A DNA stretch of 64,000 nt. Source: Streptomonospora litoralis. Its GTDB lineage: Bacteria > Actinomycetota > Actinomycetes > Streptosporangiales > Streptosporangiaceae. The notes under the pieces are model-generated. The model worked only from the letters and a program-made list of their open reading frames with translations. It did no database searches and was not told the origin of the DNA. Shown piece by piece: positions 55,235 to 64,000 of the stretch; positions within the stretch are counted from its first letter, which is position 1, and every line of letters starts with the position of its first letter. A program made the position numbers and the translations under genes. The stretch is from positions 801,101-865,100 of the forward strand of contig NZ_CP036455.1 in assembly GCF_004323735.1 (NCBI RefSeq), in the 5' to 3' direction.

Positions 55235-56200
55235 GCCGTGTTTAAGAACGCCGGTCTGCTGTGCGGCCTTGTTGGTCTGCCGGGTGCGGGTGGCCTTCAC
55301 TGAAAAGCGGCGCCGAGGGCGGCGGATGGCTGGGCCCGTGCCCAACGCACCGGGTGCTCGCCGGTGGCGGCGGCCGACGGAGGCAGCGACGGCAGCAACA
55401 GGGCCGGGGCCGCGGACGTCGGTTCCGGTGCTCGTCGGTGGCGCGCCCGACGGGGGCGACGACGACGCCGGCGGGGCCAGCGGGGCCGGACCTGCGGTGG
55501 TCGGTGGCGGTCATGCGGCCGGGTCGGGGGGAACGAGTCGCACGTACGTGCGGCGGTATCCGCCTCCGCGCCACCGCGAGGCGCCAGCTTGGCAACGTCA
55601 TTCCGCAATACGAAATAACATGGGGTGTTTTGTCCGCCAATGCCCGAGTTCCCGGCGGGCCCGCGCCCGTGCTGCGGCGGCGGGGGCGCACGAGGCGCGC
55701 CGAATGGCGCGAAAACGCCCCTGGCGTCGACTTTTCGTGCGCCTCGTGGCCGCTGCATCCGCCGAGGCCGCCCGCAAAACGGGCATAGGTCCCCAAAAGC
55801 CCACCCCATCGGGGGGTGGGGCCCCCGTCGGTCGCGCCCGGGCGCCACGAGCGACGTGTCGTCGCCCCCGGGCCCCCGATCCGGCGCACCCCGGGGGCGT
55901 GCGGGCACCCGCGACGCGCCACACCCCGCGCCTGCGCGGGCCCGGCCGGAACACGGCGACCCCCAGCCGGCCCACCGCTGCCGGTGTGTCCCCTATGCCG
56001 GTCCATCCGGCGATGATCGTGAACTTATGGCCGCGGAATGCGCTTTCCTGTGGCCATAAGTTCACGATAGACGGGCCAAGCCGCGCCACCACGCACCGCC
56101 ACCGGCGAGCACCCGACCCGACGACCGCGGGCGCCACCCCGCGGCCCCTCGCGGCCCTTCGCCGGCCGCCGTCACCGGCGGGCACCCGGCAGGATGGCCG
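55235..56200. repeat. Mosaic intergenic repeat element, copy 2
   Basis: The first ~50 bases match the start of copy 1 almost exactly (GCCGTGTTT, then a 29-base stretch identical to 32644-32672). The forward GGGTGCTCGCCGGTGG motif at ~55351 and inverted copies at ~56101 and ~56173 repeat the copy-1 layout. The shared part CGGAACACGGCGACCCCCAG to the hairpin at 56016-56068 and ACGGGCCAAGCCGCGCC also matches 33030-33176. Between lie different sequences, so the element is mosaic. No coding sequence is recognisable. Confidence 0.75.
56016..56068. repeat. Hairpin of mosaic element 2
   Basis: ATCGTGAACTTATGGCC arms pair perfectly around an imperfect centre. Compared with 33104-33158, changes in one arm are mirrored in the other, so the stem is kept. 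Confidence 0.75.
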
Positions 56201-56283
56201 CCGTCCGACGGACCGCAAGGCCGTCCGGCGGAGCTGAGCCGCCCCACCTTTCGGTGTCGCTATGCCCCGAGGCGGCCGCCCGG

Positions 56284-57642
56284 CTACAGCGAGGTCGGGG
56301 GAGTGGTCGCCGAGCGGTGCATCGCGGTCAGGGAGAAAGCGTGGCCCGCCTTGGTGAGTTGGTGGCTGCCGCCCTCGCCGAGGAGGTCGCCTCCCGCGAC
56401 GAAGCCCAGCGTCTCAAGCAGCCAGGTGACCGTGATCAGCACCGAGCCGACCTGCTGGGTGTCGGGCAGCCGACCGGAGGGCTCGCTGCCCCAGCCGGAG
56501 TCGGCCAGTACCAGGCGGGCCTCTTCGACTGTGTCTGCGTCTGTGTCTGTGTCCGTGTGGGCGCCGCTGTCGCGGGCGTGGCTGCCCGTCGAGCGCGAGG
56601 ATCGCGACAGCAGCAGCCCCAGCAGGGTCTCGGTGGCCGCCTGGGCGAAGCCGTCGGTGTCCAGCACGCTTTCGGCGACGGCGTGCCACAGCGACTCGGT
56701 GTCGTCGTGCAGCAGGCGCCCGCGCCGGGTGAGCACCAGGCGCCGCCCCGACCTGCGCACGGCCCGCATGGTGCGCAGCAGTTTGTGCAGCGCGATGAGC
56801 TGGGTGGAGTCGGTCTCGCTCCGCGGCGGCGACGGCGAGGTGGCCCAGCCGAACTCGGTGCACAGTTCGCGCACAACGCTGGGAGAGATGTAGCCGATCT
56901 GGGTGAGGCCGATGCCGTCGTCGGCGTAGTCCAGCAGCCGTACCACCGGGGCCAGCGCGGTGACCGCGTTGGGCGGGGTCTCGGCGCCGCTGATGAGCTG
57001 GCCCAGCAGCGGCCACAGCCGCTGGCGGTGCGGATGGGAGGGCGAGGACAGCCAGGCGCGGACCCGCTCCTCGCGCACGCGGTCGAGCCGGCTGCGCCCC
57101 TGGGGGTCGGGCTGGGTCAGGAACGCCCGGGTCTGCTGCTGCTGGGAGTTGCGCCAGGCGGGCGTGCCCGGACGCAGCTCGTCCAGAGCGACGGCCAGCT
57201 CCAACGACGCCGAGGTGGCCTGGTAGGCGGAGATCTCGGCGGAGCCCAGGGTGCTGCCCCAGTTCAGCTCGGGCAGGTCGGGCGGCTCGACGCCGGAGGC
57301 GCGCATGGCCCGCCGGTAGGCCTGGCGGCCGGTGTCGTGGCTGACCCGGTAGTTCTCCAGGATGTCGCGGGTGCAGCCGGAGGTGCAGATGGCGGCGTAG
57401 CGGTCCAGGCCGAGCAGCGCGAACAGCCGGCCCAGCGAGCGCGCCGCGAACAGGCGCTCGGAGGAGTCGGTGGAGAAGCGTACGGGCAGCACGTACCAGC
57501 AGAACTCCTGGACGGCGTGCTGGGTCAGCGCTTCGAGGTTGCGGCCGTCGGTGAGGGTGGACAGCGCGGTCTCGGCCAGTTGCGCGGCGCGGGAGTCGGA
57601 CCGGGCGAGCTGGGCGAGGGCGGAAGCGACGGTCTCCTGCAT
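56284..57642 (-). CDS. Conserved hypothetical protein, 452 aa
   Basis: Long, largely helical cytoplasmic protein without membrane segments. Segments such as FCWYVLPVRFSTDSSERLF, DILENYRVSHDTGRQAYRRAM and IGYISPSVVRELCTEFGW look conserved. The C-terminal part (LHKLLRTMRAVRRSGRRLVLTRRGRLL, then a winged-helix-like region) suggests nucleic-acid or protein binding, but this is weak. A DTDTDADT hexanucleotide-repeat tract lies near residue 360. The ATG at 57642 has no strong ribosome site. Function unknown. Confidence 0.75.
   Translation of the reverse strand: MQETVASALAQLARSDSRAAQLAETALSTLTDGRNLEALTQHAVQEFCWYVLPVRFSTDSSERLFAARSLGRLFALLGLDRYAAICTSGCTRDILENYRVSHDTGRQAYRRAMRASGVEPPDLPELNWGSTLGSAEISAYQATSASLELAVALDELRPGTPAWRNSQQQQTRAFLTQPDPQGRSRLDRVREERVRAWLSSPSHPHRQRLWPLLGQLISGAETPPNAVTALAPVVRLLDYADDGIGLTQIGYISPSVVRELCTEFGWATSPSPPRSETDSTQLIALHKLLRTMRAVRRSGRRLVLTRRGRLLHDDTESLWHAVAESVLDTDGFAQAATETLLGLLLSRSSRSTGSHARDSGAHTDTDTDADTVEEARLVLADSGWGSEPSGRLPDTQQVGSVLITVTWLLETLGFVAGGDLLGEGGSHQLTKAGHAFSLTAMHRSATTPPTSL
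56528..56560 (-). repeat. Hexanucleotide microsatellite in the 452-aa gene
   Basis: GACACAGACACA-type units on the minus strand encode HTDTDTDADT. The same kind of tract occurs at 15500-15533. Length changes would stay in frame. Confidence 0.55.
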
Positions 57643-57735
57643 GGCGTGGACTCGCCACCTCCCCCTTCAACCTCGGCCGCGGGTCGGCACCGTGCGGTAC
57701 CGCGTGCGGTGCGGCTCGCCGGCGGGCTAGGCGGG

Positions 57736-57999
57736 CTAGCCGTCCGTCGGCGGGCCCTCGGACCCCCGCCTGCGTGTCGGCGGTTGCTGCGGCACGATAC
57801 GGCTTCCCGCCACGTCCTCGGCTGTGACCTCTGTCACAGTGCCGTCGCGTCGGCGCATCCGCAGCAGGCCGTCCTGCCAGGACTCCAGAACTCCGACGAT
57901 ATCCCGGAAGCCCCCGCCGGGCAGCCGTACCCGTACAGTGGCGCGCCGACCGATGTGGTCCGGCGTCAGTTCGGCGCTCAGGCGCGATGCCAACCCCAT
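57736..57999 (-). CDS. Free-standing N-terminal domain of an acetyltransferase-type protein
   Basis: 87 aa from ATG 57999 (or 92 aa from 58014). LTPDHIGRRATVRVRLPGGG, DIVGVLESWQDGLLRMRRRDG and VTAEDVAGSRIVP form a small beta-barrel-like domain. In other actinomycetes this domain precedes a GNAT acetyltransferase encoded next to fdxA. Here the GNAT part is absent and the frame ends after an Arg/Pro tail. It is either a natural single-domain version or a truncated remnant. Divergent from fdxA. Confidence 0.6.
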   Translation of the reverse strand: MGLASRLSAELTPDHIGRRATVRVRLPGGGFRDIVGVLESWQDGLLRMRRRDGTVTEVTAEDVAGSRIVPQQPPTRRRGSEGPPTDG

Positions 58000-58180
58000 G
58001 GGAGCGACCCCCAATTACGCTGAAAAGCCCAGTGGGCGCAATACTGGAGACTGCGAATCGTGTGTCAGGTGCCGGGCGCATCCGCATGCCGGACGCAAGA
58101 CCCCCGGCATCGCCCAGGCTATGTGACAGCGAAGACACTTACGCGCGGTCAACGTGGCGAAGACCGAAGAGGAGTACGAC

Positions 58181-58504
58181 GTGACCTACGTCATCGCGCA
58201 GCCCTGCGTCGATGTGCTCGACAAGGGATGCATCGAGGAATGCCCCGTCGACTGCATCTACGAGGGCAAGCGCATGCTCTACATCCACCCGGACGAGTGC
58301 GTCGACTGCGGCGCCTGCGAGCCGGTGTGCCCTGTGGAGGCCATCTACTACGAGGACGACCTTCCGGAGCAGTGGTCGGAGTACTACAAGGCCAACGTGG
58401 AGTTCTTCGACGAAATCGGCTCCCCGGGAGGCGCCTCGAAGGTCGGCCAGCTGGACACCGACCACCCCGTGGTCGCGAAGCTGCCCCCGCAAGCTGAGGG
58501 GTAG
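58181..58504 (+). CDS. fdxA: 7Fe ferredoxin FdxA
   Basis: 107 aa from GTG 58181, with GAGGAG 7 nt upstream and the standard MTYVIAQPCVDV N-terminus; a longer frame from 58154 is not needed. The 3Fe-4S ligands are in PCVDVLDKGCIEECPVDC and the 4Fe-4S motif is CVDCGACEPVCP. The C-terminal extension EQWSEYYKANVEFFDEIGS is typical of the mycobacterial/Streptomyces form. It is a soluble low-potential electron carrier, often serving cytochrome P450 or redox enzymes. Confidence 0.96.
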   Translation: MTYVIAQPCVDVLDKGCIEECPVDCIYEGKRMLYIHPDECVDCGACEPVCPVEAIYYEDDLPEQWSEYYKANVEFFDEIGSPGGASKVGQLDTDHPVVAKLPPQAEG

Positions 58505-58659
58505 CTGACCCGGGTCCCCGGACCGTGCGCGCGTTCGGAGCGGCCGCGCGCACGGCGGGCCGCCCGGTGCGCGACCACCGCGCCGGGCCCGCCCGCCGAG
58601 GTGCGTGTCGCAGGATCCGAGCCGCGCCGGGCACCGGCGATGATCGAGGGATGGACGCA

Positions 58660-59775
58660 ATGGCCGACCGCAGGCGCGTGGCAGACCGGCTGCCGACCTT
58701 CCCGTGGGACCGCTTGGCCCCGCACAAGGCGACCGCCGCCGCGCACCCCGACGGCTCCGTCGACCTGTCGGTCGGCACACCGGTGGACTCGGTGCCCGCG
58801 GCCGTGCGCGAGGCCCTGGCCGCGGCCGCCGACAGCCCCGGCTACCCCGCCACCTACGGCACGCCCGAACTGCGCGCCGCCGCCGCCGACTGGTCGGCCC
58901 GCCGCCACGGCGTCCGCGTCGAACCGGCCGCGGTGCTGCCGACCGTGGGCTCCAAGGAGTTCGTGGCCTGGCTGCCGACCCTGCTCGGCCTGGGCGCCGG
59001 CGACACCGTGGTCTATCCCGAACTGGCCTATCCCACCTACGACGTCGGCATCCGCATGGCGGGCGCCGACCCGGTCGCCTCCGACGGCCTCACCGCGCTG
59101 GGCCCCGCACCGGTGCGGCTGGTGTGGATCAATTCCCCGGCGAACCCGACCGGCCGGGTGCTGGGCGTCGAACACCTGCGCAAGGTGGTCGCCTGGGCGC
59201 GCGAGCGCGGCGCCGTAGTCGCCTCCGACGAGTGCTACATCGAACTGGGTTGGGAGGGCGAGCCCCCCGTCTCGGTGCTGCACCCCGACGTGTGCGGCGG
59301 ATCGCACGAAGGACTGCTGGCGCTGCACTCGCTGTCCAAGCGATCCAACCTGGCCGGCTACCGCGCCGCGTTCGCGGTCGGCGACCAGGCGCTGATCGAC
59401 GAGCTGCTCGCGGTGCGCAAGCACGCGGGCATGATCGTGCCCGGCCCGGTCCAGGCGGCGATGCGCGCCGCCCTGGACGACGACGACCACGCGGCCGAGC
59501 AGAAGGCCCGCTACGGCGCCCGGCGCTCGGCGCTGCGTACCGCACTGGAGGCCGCCGGATGGGAGGTCACCCATTCGCAGGCCGGGCTGTACCTGTGGGC
59601 GGCCCACCCGGACCACGACGCGTGGGAGGCGGTGGCCCTGCTGGCCCGGCACGGCATCCTGGTGGCGCCGGGCGACTTCTACGGCCCCGGCGGGGCGCGC
59701 CACGTCCGAGTGGCGTTCACCGCATCCGACGAGCGGGTGGACGCGGCGGTGAAGCGGCTGGGCGCGGCGGCCTGA
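58660..59775 (+). CDS. dapC: Succinyldiaminopimelate aminotransferase DapC
   Basis: 371 aa from ATG 58660; GAGGG lies 9 nt upstream and an in-frame ATG at 58651 overlaps that site. Fold-type I PLP enzyme: VNSPANPTG-like INSPANPTGRVLG, SDECYIELGWEG, and the PLP lysine in SLSKRSNLAGYR. It aminates N-succinyl-2-amino-6-ketopimelate in the lysine and cell-wall diaminopimelate pathway. The location right after fdxA and near dapD/dapE is the normal actinomycete arrangement and supports this over other aminotransferases. Confidence 0.93.
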   Translation: MADRRRVADRLPTFPWDRLAPHKATAAAHPDGSVDLSVGTPVDSVPAAVREALAAAADSPGYPATYGTPELRAAAADWSARRHGVRVEPAAVLPTVGSKEFVAWLPTLLGLGAGDTVVYPELAYPTYDVGIRMAGADPVASDGLTALGPAPVRLVWINSPANPTGRVLGVEHLRKVVAWARERGAVVASDECYIELGWEGEPPVSVLHPDVCGGSHEGLLALHSLSKRSNLAGYRAAFAVGDQALIDELLAVRKHAGMIVPGPVQAAMRAALDDDDHAAEQKARYGARRSALRTALEAAGWEVTHSQAGLYLWAAHPDHDAWEAVALLARHGILVAPGDFYGPGGARHVRVAFTASDERVDAAVKRLGAAA

Positions 59776-59857
59776 GGGCCGGGCGGGCCGCCGATCCGGC
59801 CGCCGCCCCTCCCGACCCGCCGCACTCCCCGGATTCGGATAGGTGCGGCCGACGCGA

Positions 59858-60709
59858 CTACTCCAGCACGATCTCGCCGCGCGGTGCGGCGTCGGGCACC
59901 GTCTGCCAGCCCTTCTTGCCGACCTCGGCCCGCCAGCGCTGGTCCTGGTAGGTGACCGAGCTGATCCCGTACTCCCGGGCGTTGGCGACCGCCCACTGCG
60001 CCATGGCCCAGCCCAGGTCCCCGGTCCGGTAGCCGCCGCCGGGCGGAAGCGCGGCGGGGTCGGCGCCGAAGACTCGGGCCATCTCCTCGCGGGCCGCCTG
60101 CAGATCGGTCTCGCCCACGCCGTCGGGTAGCACGCACGACATGGTGGGGCCCGACTCCCCGGTGAAGGCCGTCGCCATCACCTTGGAAAGCGGCACGTGC
60201 TGGTCGTAGGCGAAACCGTCGGCGCTGCGCTGCACCGCCTGGGCGGCTTCGTAGACCGGCCTGTCGGTGTAGCTCCGGACCTCCGTCAGCTTCTCGTAGA
60301 AGGCGCCGGCGGAGTAGACGGGATCCAGCAGCTGGTCGGGCTCGCCCCATTTCTGCGACGGGCGCTGCTGGAACAGCCCGAGGGAGTCGCGGTCGCCGTA
60401 CTCGATGTTGTAGAACTTCGACTCCTGCCAGACCGTGGCGTAGGCGATGACCACGGCCTGCTGGGGCAGGTTGCGTTCGAAGGCCACCCCGGCGATGGTC
60501 GCGGCGTTGGCGGCCTGGGCGGGGTCGAGGGAGTCGGTGTCTCCGTCGGCGGAGAACGTGCACGCCTCGGTCGGCTCGGGCTCGGCCAGATTCAGCGGCT
60601 GCACCGAGGTGAGGACGTAGTACCCGCCGCCGACCAGCGCGCCGCAGACCAGCGTCAGGGCGAGGAGGATCTTGAAGAAGGCGGAGACTCTTCGGGGCTT
60701 TCTGGGCAC
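59858..60709 (-). CDS. Membrane-anchored lysozyme-like (SLT-fold) protein
   Basis: 283 aa from GTG 60709. An N-terminal helix (AFFKILLALTLVCGALVGGGYYVL) anchors an outside domain. AYATVWQESKFYNIEYGDRDSLGLFQQRPSQKWG is the lysozyme-like core, with the Glu in QES the likely catalytic residue and GLFQQRPS the conserved substrate loop. VYSAGAFYEKL follows. It probably cleaves or binds peptidoglycan. TACGGT ends 6 nt before the GTG, suggesting a leaderless message. It lies between dapC and dapD on the opposite strand. Confidence 0.75.
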   Translation of the reverse strand: MPRKPRRVSAFFKILLALTLVCGALVGGGYYVLTSVQPLNLAEPEPTEACTFSADGDTDSLDPAQAANAATIAGVAFERNLPQQAVVIAYATVWQESKFYNIEYGDRDSLGLFQQRPSQKWGEPDQLLDPVYSAGAFYEKLTEVRSYTDRPVYEAAQAVQRSADGFAYDQHVPLSKVMATAFTGESGPTMSCVLPDGVGETDLQAAREEMARVFGADPAALPPGGGYRTGDLGWAMAQWAVANAREYGISSVTYQDQRWRAEVGKKGWQTVPDAAPRGEIVLE

Positions 60710-60986
60710 AGGCAGACCGTAGGGATCGGGGGCGCGCGGCACCGCGGCAGCGCGCCTCAGCTGACAGGATCGGCCCCTTGCGGTGCCCGCGGCGGCGCAT
60801 GAGGGCAGCGCCGGCGGGCCGGGGTCTGTTCGCATGGTAAGGCGTCGAAGTGAACACGGACCGGTCACCACCGTCCGGGCATATCGGGCCCTACGGTGCG
60901 GCCGCGGCCTCCCCGGCCGCCGTATGCGGCGGGCGGCGCACGCCGCGTTGCGGCGAGCGCGGCCGATCCCGGTAGGCTCCGTGCCC

Positions 60987-61823
60987 ATGACCACCTCGTT
61001 CACCAGTCCGCTTCCCGAGGAGCTCGACACCCTCTGGGAGCGCCGTATGGAACTGACCCCCGACCACACCGAGGCCCGCGAGGTGATCGTGGGCGCGGTC
61101 GACGAGCTCGACGCCGGCAAGGCCCGGGTCGCCTTCGTCGACGACGCCACCGACGAAGTCGTCGTCGACGAGCGCGCCAAGCGCGCCATCCTGCTCAGTT
61201 TCCGCGTCCTGGCGATGCAGGAGGCGGCTGTGGGCGACTTCCAGTACCACGACCGCATTCCGCTCAAGACCCGGCTCGACGGGGTGCGCGTGGTGCCCGG
61301 CGCCATCGCCCGCTGGGGCTCCTACCTGGCCCCCGGCGTGGTGCTGATGCCCTCCTTCACCAACTTCGGCGCCTGGGTGGGCTCGGGCACCATGGTCGAC
61401 ACCTGGGCGACGGTGGGCTCCTGCGCCCAGGTCGGCGAGAACGTGCACCTCTCCGGCGGCGCCGGGGTCGGCGGGGTGCTGGAGCCGCCGCAGGCGTCGC
61501 CGGTCGTCATCGAGGACGGCGCCTTCCTCGGCTCGCGCAGCATGGTCGTCGAGGGCGCCCGCGTGCGCACCGGCGCCAAGCTCGGCGCCGGCACCATCCT
61601 GACCTCCTCCACCCGCGTATTCGACGCCGAGTCCGGCGAGGAGCTGGCGCGTGGCGAGGCGCCCGCATGGTCGGTGTGCGTCACGGCCAACCGGGTCAAG
61701 AGCTTCCCCGGCGGCGACTTCGGCATGCCCTGCCTGCTCGTGCTGAAGCGGCTGGAGGCAGGCCAGGAGCACGACAAGCTCGCGCTGAACGAGCTGCTGC
61801 GGGAGCATGGCGTCAACGCCTGA
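60987..61823 (+). CDS. dapD: Tetrahydrodipicolinate N-succinyltransferase DapD (actinobacterial type)
   Basis: 278 aa from ATG 60987; TAGGCT ends 8 nt upstream and no Shine-Dalgarno is visible, so likely leaderless. The left-handed beta-helix hexapeptide repeats run from VLMPSFTNFGAWVGSG through VHLSGGAGVGGVLEPPQASPVVIEDG to LGAGTILTSST. It transfers succinyl from succinyl-CoA to tetrahydrodipicolinate, the first branch-specific step of the succinylase route to diaminopimelate and lysine. Pairs with dapC upstream and dapE downstream. Confidence 0.95.
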   Translation: MTTSFTSPLPEELDTLWERRMELTPDHTEAREVIVGAVDELDAGKARVAFVDDATDEVVVDERAKRAILLSFRVLAMQEAAVGDFQYHDRIPLKTRLDGVRVVPGAIARWGSYLAPGVVLMPSFTNFGAWVGSGTMVDTWATVGSCAQVGENVHLSGGAGVGGVLEPPQASPVVIEDGAFLGSRSMVVEGARVRTGAKLGAGTILTSSTRVFDAESGEELARGEAPAWSVCVTANRVKSFPGGDFGMPCLLVLKRLEAGQEHDKLALNELLREHGVNA

Positions 61824-61976
61824 GGCTTCCGCCGGGCGCCCGCGCCGCGCTCTCACCTGCGCGGCCGGGCGCGGCAGGGGCCGAAGGCGGCGCGCGCGTC
61901 GCGCACGCGGCGCGGACGGCAGCGGGCGCCGCGCTCTGCTCCGCCCCGACCCCGAACCGACCCGAAAGCAGCCGAC

Positions 61977-63038
61977 ATGCTGGATCTGACCGCGGACGTC
62001 CGCGCACTCACGGCCGTCCTCGTCGACACCGAGTCCGTCAGCGGCGGTGAGCGCGTCCTCGCCGACGCCGTCGAGCACGCCCTGAGCGCCCAGCCGCACC
62101 TGGCCGTCGAGCGCGACGGTGACGCGATCATCGCCCGTACCGAGCTGGGACGCCGTCGGCGCGTCGTGCTCGCCGGGCACATCGACACGGTGCCCATCGT
62201 CGGAAACGTCCCCTCCCGCACGGCGGACGGGCGGCTCTACGGCTGCGGAGCCTCCGACATGAAGAGCGGCGTCGCCGTCCAGCTCAAGCTCGCCGCCTCG
62301 GTGCGCGAGCCCGTGCACGACCTGACCTTCGTCTTCTACGACTGCGAGGAGGTCGACGCGGAGCGCAACGGGCTGCGGCGGCTCGCCCGCAACCGCCCCG
62401 ACCGGTTGTGGGGCGATTTCGCCGTGCTGCTGGAGCCCACCGGCGGCGTCATCGAGGGCGGCTGCCAGGGCACGATGCGGGTGGAGGTCATCGCCCGCGG
62501 CGAGCGGGCGCACAGCGCACGCGCATGGATGGGCAGCAACGCCATCCACGGCGCCGGGCGCATCCTGGACGTACTGCGCGACTACACGCCCCGCCAGCCG
62601 GTCGTCGACGGCCTGCAGTACCACGAGGGCCTCAACGCCGTTTTCGTCTCCGGCGGCGTGGCGGGCAACGTCATCCCCGACGAGTGCACGGTCACCGTGA
62701 ACTACCGGTTCGCACCCGACATCACCTCCGTCGACGCCGAGCAGCACCTGCGGGAGCTGTTCGAGGGGTTCGACGTGCGGGTCACCGACTCCGCACCGCC
62801 GGCGCGGCCGGGGCTGGAGGACCCGGCGGCCGCCGAGTTCGTCTCGGCGGTGGGCGACGGCGAGGTCCGCGCCAAGCTCGGCTGGACGGACGTCGCCAGG
62901 ATGGCGGAGCTGGGCGTCCCGGCGGTCAACTACGGCCCGGGCGATCCCACCCTCGCCCACACCCGGGAGGAGTCGGTGTCGCTGGAGGCCGTCGCACTGG
63001 CCGAGGAGCGCATGACGGCCTGGCTGGCCGGGGCCTGA
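61977..63038 (+). CDS. dapE: Succinyl-diaminopimelate desuccinylase DapE
   Basis: 353 aa. Zinc peptidase family M20: VLAGHIDTVPIVG, YGCGASDMKSGVAV with metal-binding Asp, and the catalytic Glu pair in FVFYDCEEVDAERNG. GGCQGTMRVEVIARGERAHSA is the dimerisation domain. It releases succinate to give LL-diaminopimelate. 153 bp after dapD, presumably with its own promoter or read-through. Confidence 0.94.
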   Translation: MLDLTADVRALTAVLVDTESVSGGERVLADAVEHALSAQPHLAVERDGDAIIARTELGRRRRVVLAGHIDTVPIVGNVPSRTADGRLYGCGASDMKSGVAVQLKLAASVREPVHDLTFVFYDCEEVDAERNGLRRLARNRPDRLWGDFAVLLEPTGGVIEGGCQGTMRVEVIARGERAHSARAWMGSNAIHGAGRILDVLRDYTPRQPVVDGLQYHEGLNAVFVSGGVAGNVIPDECTVTVNYRFAPDITSVDAEQHLRELFEGFDVRVTDSAPPARPGLEDPAAAEFVSAVGDGEVRAKLGWTDVARMAELGVPAVNYGPGDPTLAHTREESVSLEAVALAEERMTAWLAGA

Positions 63039-63178
63039 GAAGTCGGGCGGCCGACCCCGGCCGTGCGCCGGGTGGCCGCCGGCCACCCGGCGGGCCTGCG
63101 TGGATCGTCCGTTCTCGGCCGCTCGCGTGTGGTCTGGGATTCAGCATGGCGCCGCGTGGATCCGGATAGCGTTGGTGC

Positions 63179-63994
63179 ATGAAGGATTCTCGGAAGACCC
63201 GCAGCGCGGGGCCGCTTACCTACCGCGGCGACGCCATACCGGCGACGACCACCGACCAGCGCCTCCTGGAAAGCCGTGGCCCGGCCGACTGGGTGCACAC
63301 CGACCCCTGGCGGGTGCTGCGCATCCAGTCGGAGTTCGTCGAGGGCTTCGGTCTGCTGTCGGAGGTCGGCCACGCGGTCAGCGTCTTCGGTTCGGCGCGC
63401 AGCAAACCCGGCACCCCCCACTACGAACTGAGCCAGGAGATCGGCGGCAAGCTGGCCACCTCCGGCTACACCGTCATCACCGGCGGCGGCCCCGGGCTGA
63501 TGGAGGCGGCCAACCGCGGCGCTCAAGAAGCGGGCGGCACCTCGATCGGGCTCGGCATCGAGCTGCCGTTCGAGCAGAGCCTGAACGACCACATCGACAT
63601 CGGTGTCACCTTCCGGTACTTCTTCGTGCGCAAGACCATGTTCGTGAAGTACTCCCAGGCGTTCGTGGTGCTGCCCGGCGGGTTCGGCACGATGGACGAG
63701 CTGTTCGAGGCGATCACCCTGGTGCAGACCGGCAAGGTCACCCGGTTCCCGGTGGTGCTGGTCGGATCGCGCTTCTGGAAGGGGCTGCGCGACTGGATCC
63801 GCGACAGCCTGCTCGAAGAGGGCACCATCTCCCCGGACGATCCGGACCTGATGCACCTGACCGACGACGCCGACGAGGTCGTCGACATCATCCGCAAGTC
63901 CCACGTCGACCTGGCCCGGCGCGAGTTCGAGGCGGGCCGGGTGGCCGACGAGGCCGCCGACCTGCAGGCCGCCGAACGCGCGTCGGACTCCTGA
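63179..63994 (+). CDS. LOG-family protein (TIGR00730, lysine-decarboxylase-like fold)
   Basis: 271 aa. VSVFGSARSKPGTPHYELS, the nucleotide-binding GGGPGLMEAANRGA and PGGFGTMDELFEA are the family signatures. Family members include cytokinin-riboside-phosphate phosphoribohydrolases and YgdH-like nucleosidases that cut the base from a nucleotide monophosphate. The long N-terminus (~65 residues) matches the larger subgroup commonly next to dap genes. TAGCGT ends 6 nt before the ATG, so probably leaderless. Stop at 63992-63994, inside the window. Confidence 0.9.
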   Translation: MKDSRKTRSAGPLTYRGDAIPATTTDQRLLESRGPADWVHTDPWRVLRIQSEFVEGFGLLSEVGHAVSVFGSARSKPGTPHYELSQEIGGKLATSGYTVITGGGPGLMEAANRGAQEAGGTSIGLGIELPFEQSLNDHIDIGVTFRYFFVRKTMFVKYSQAFVVLPGGFGTMDELFEAITLVQTGKVTRFPVVLVGSRFWKGLRDWIRDSLLEEGTISPDDPDLMHLTDDADEVVDIIRKSHVDLARREFEAGRVADEAADLQAAERASDS

Positions 63995-64000
63995 GCCCGG

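Overview
The window is very GC-rich DNA with dense, alternating-strand genes, frequent GTG/TTG starts and many genes that appear to lack a Shine-Dalgarno. Several genes point to an actinomycete: mshB (mycothiol), the actinobacterial forms of dapD and FdxA, a Tcp-type conjugation-like apparatus, DUF2617/DUF3054-type proteins and a PASTA-less Ser/Thr kinase. A Nocardiopsaceae-like member of the Streptosporangiales is my guess, but I cannot prove it from sequence alone. I saw no rRNA, tRNA, CRISPR array, integrase or transposase gene.

Layout. (1) 1-4349: the end of a GH3 beta-glucosidase gene, an FkbM methyltransferase, ychF, and a minimal seven-repeat RCC1 propeller. (2) 4350-25629 is an accessory region. 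It holds a decayed fragment of ychF, an RHH-antitoxin/Doc-toxin pair, and a 15-kb type IV secretion-like operon: TcpC-like, a small two-helix membrane protein, a 1934-aa TcpE/disordered/MinD-like fusion, a VirB4-like ATPase, a VirB6/TrbL-like channel, an anchored unknown and a lysozyme+NlpC/P60 hydrolase. These are followed by an anchored Cys-containing protein, a truncated AbiEi/DUF559-type gene, a soluble Ser/Thr kinase, a lone ParA, three free-standing GntR winged helices (two of them recent duplicates) and a divergent two-gene operon of unknown function. (3) 25630-40000: recD2, a NUDIX hydrolase, typA/BipA, a flavin monooxygenase, and a DUF4178-DUF2617-DUF350-speE membrane/polyamine cluster. 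(4) 38980-47432: two different succinate:quinone oxidoreductase operons, sdhCAB type 1 on the minus strand and type-B sdhCAB on the plus strand, separated by a LysR regulator with a T-N11-A box. (5) 47500-54200: a SpoU methyltransferase, a small protein ending in a RHIM/BASS-like amyloid motif, a DUF3054 protein, a small secreted protein, an S9 peptidase, mshB and its membrane neighbour, and an M50 protease. (6) 56284-63994: a conserved hypothetical, a truncated acetyltransferase-type domain, fdxA, and dapC/dapD/dapE of the succinylase lysine pathway, with a lysozyme-like protein and a LOG-family gene.

Non-coding structure is unusually rich. Two mosaic intergenic elements of about 0.9 kb (after typA and upstream of the M50 gene) share identical terminal sequence and internal hairpins but encode nothing I can recognise. 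A 54-bp palindrome family with a TTCGGC/GCCGAA centre occurs at 25655 and 33177. At least six genes start 6-8 nt after a TANNNT box, which suggests leaderless transcripts.

How the parts work together: the dap genes, fdxA, mshB, sdh, typA and speE are chromosomal housekeeping functions. The 4.3-25.6 kb block looks like an old or domesticated conjugative/integrative element. It has a mating-channel core, partition and regulator genes and a toxin-antitoxin pair, but no relaxase, coupling protein or integrase in view.
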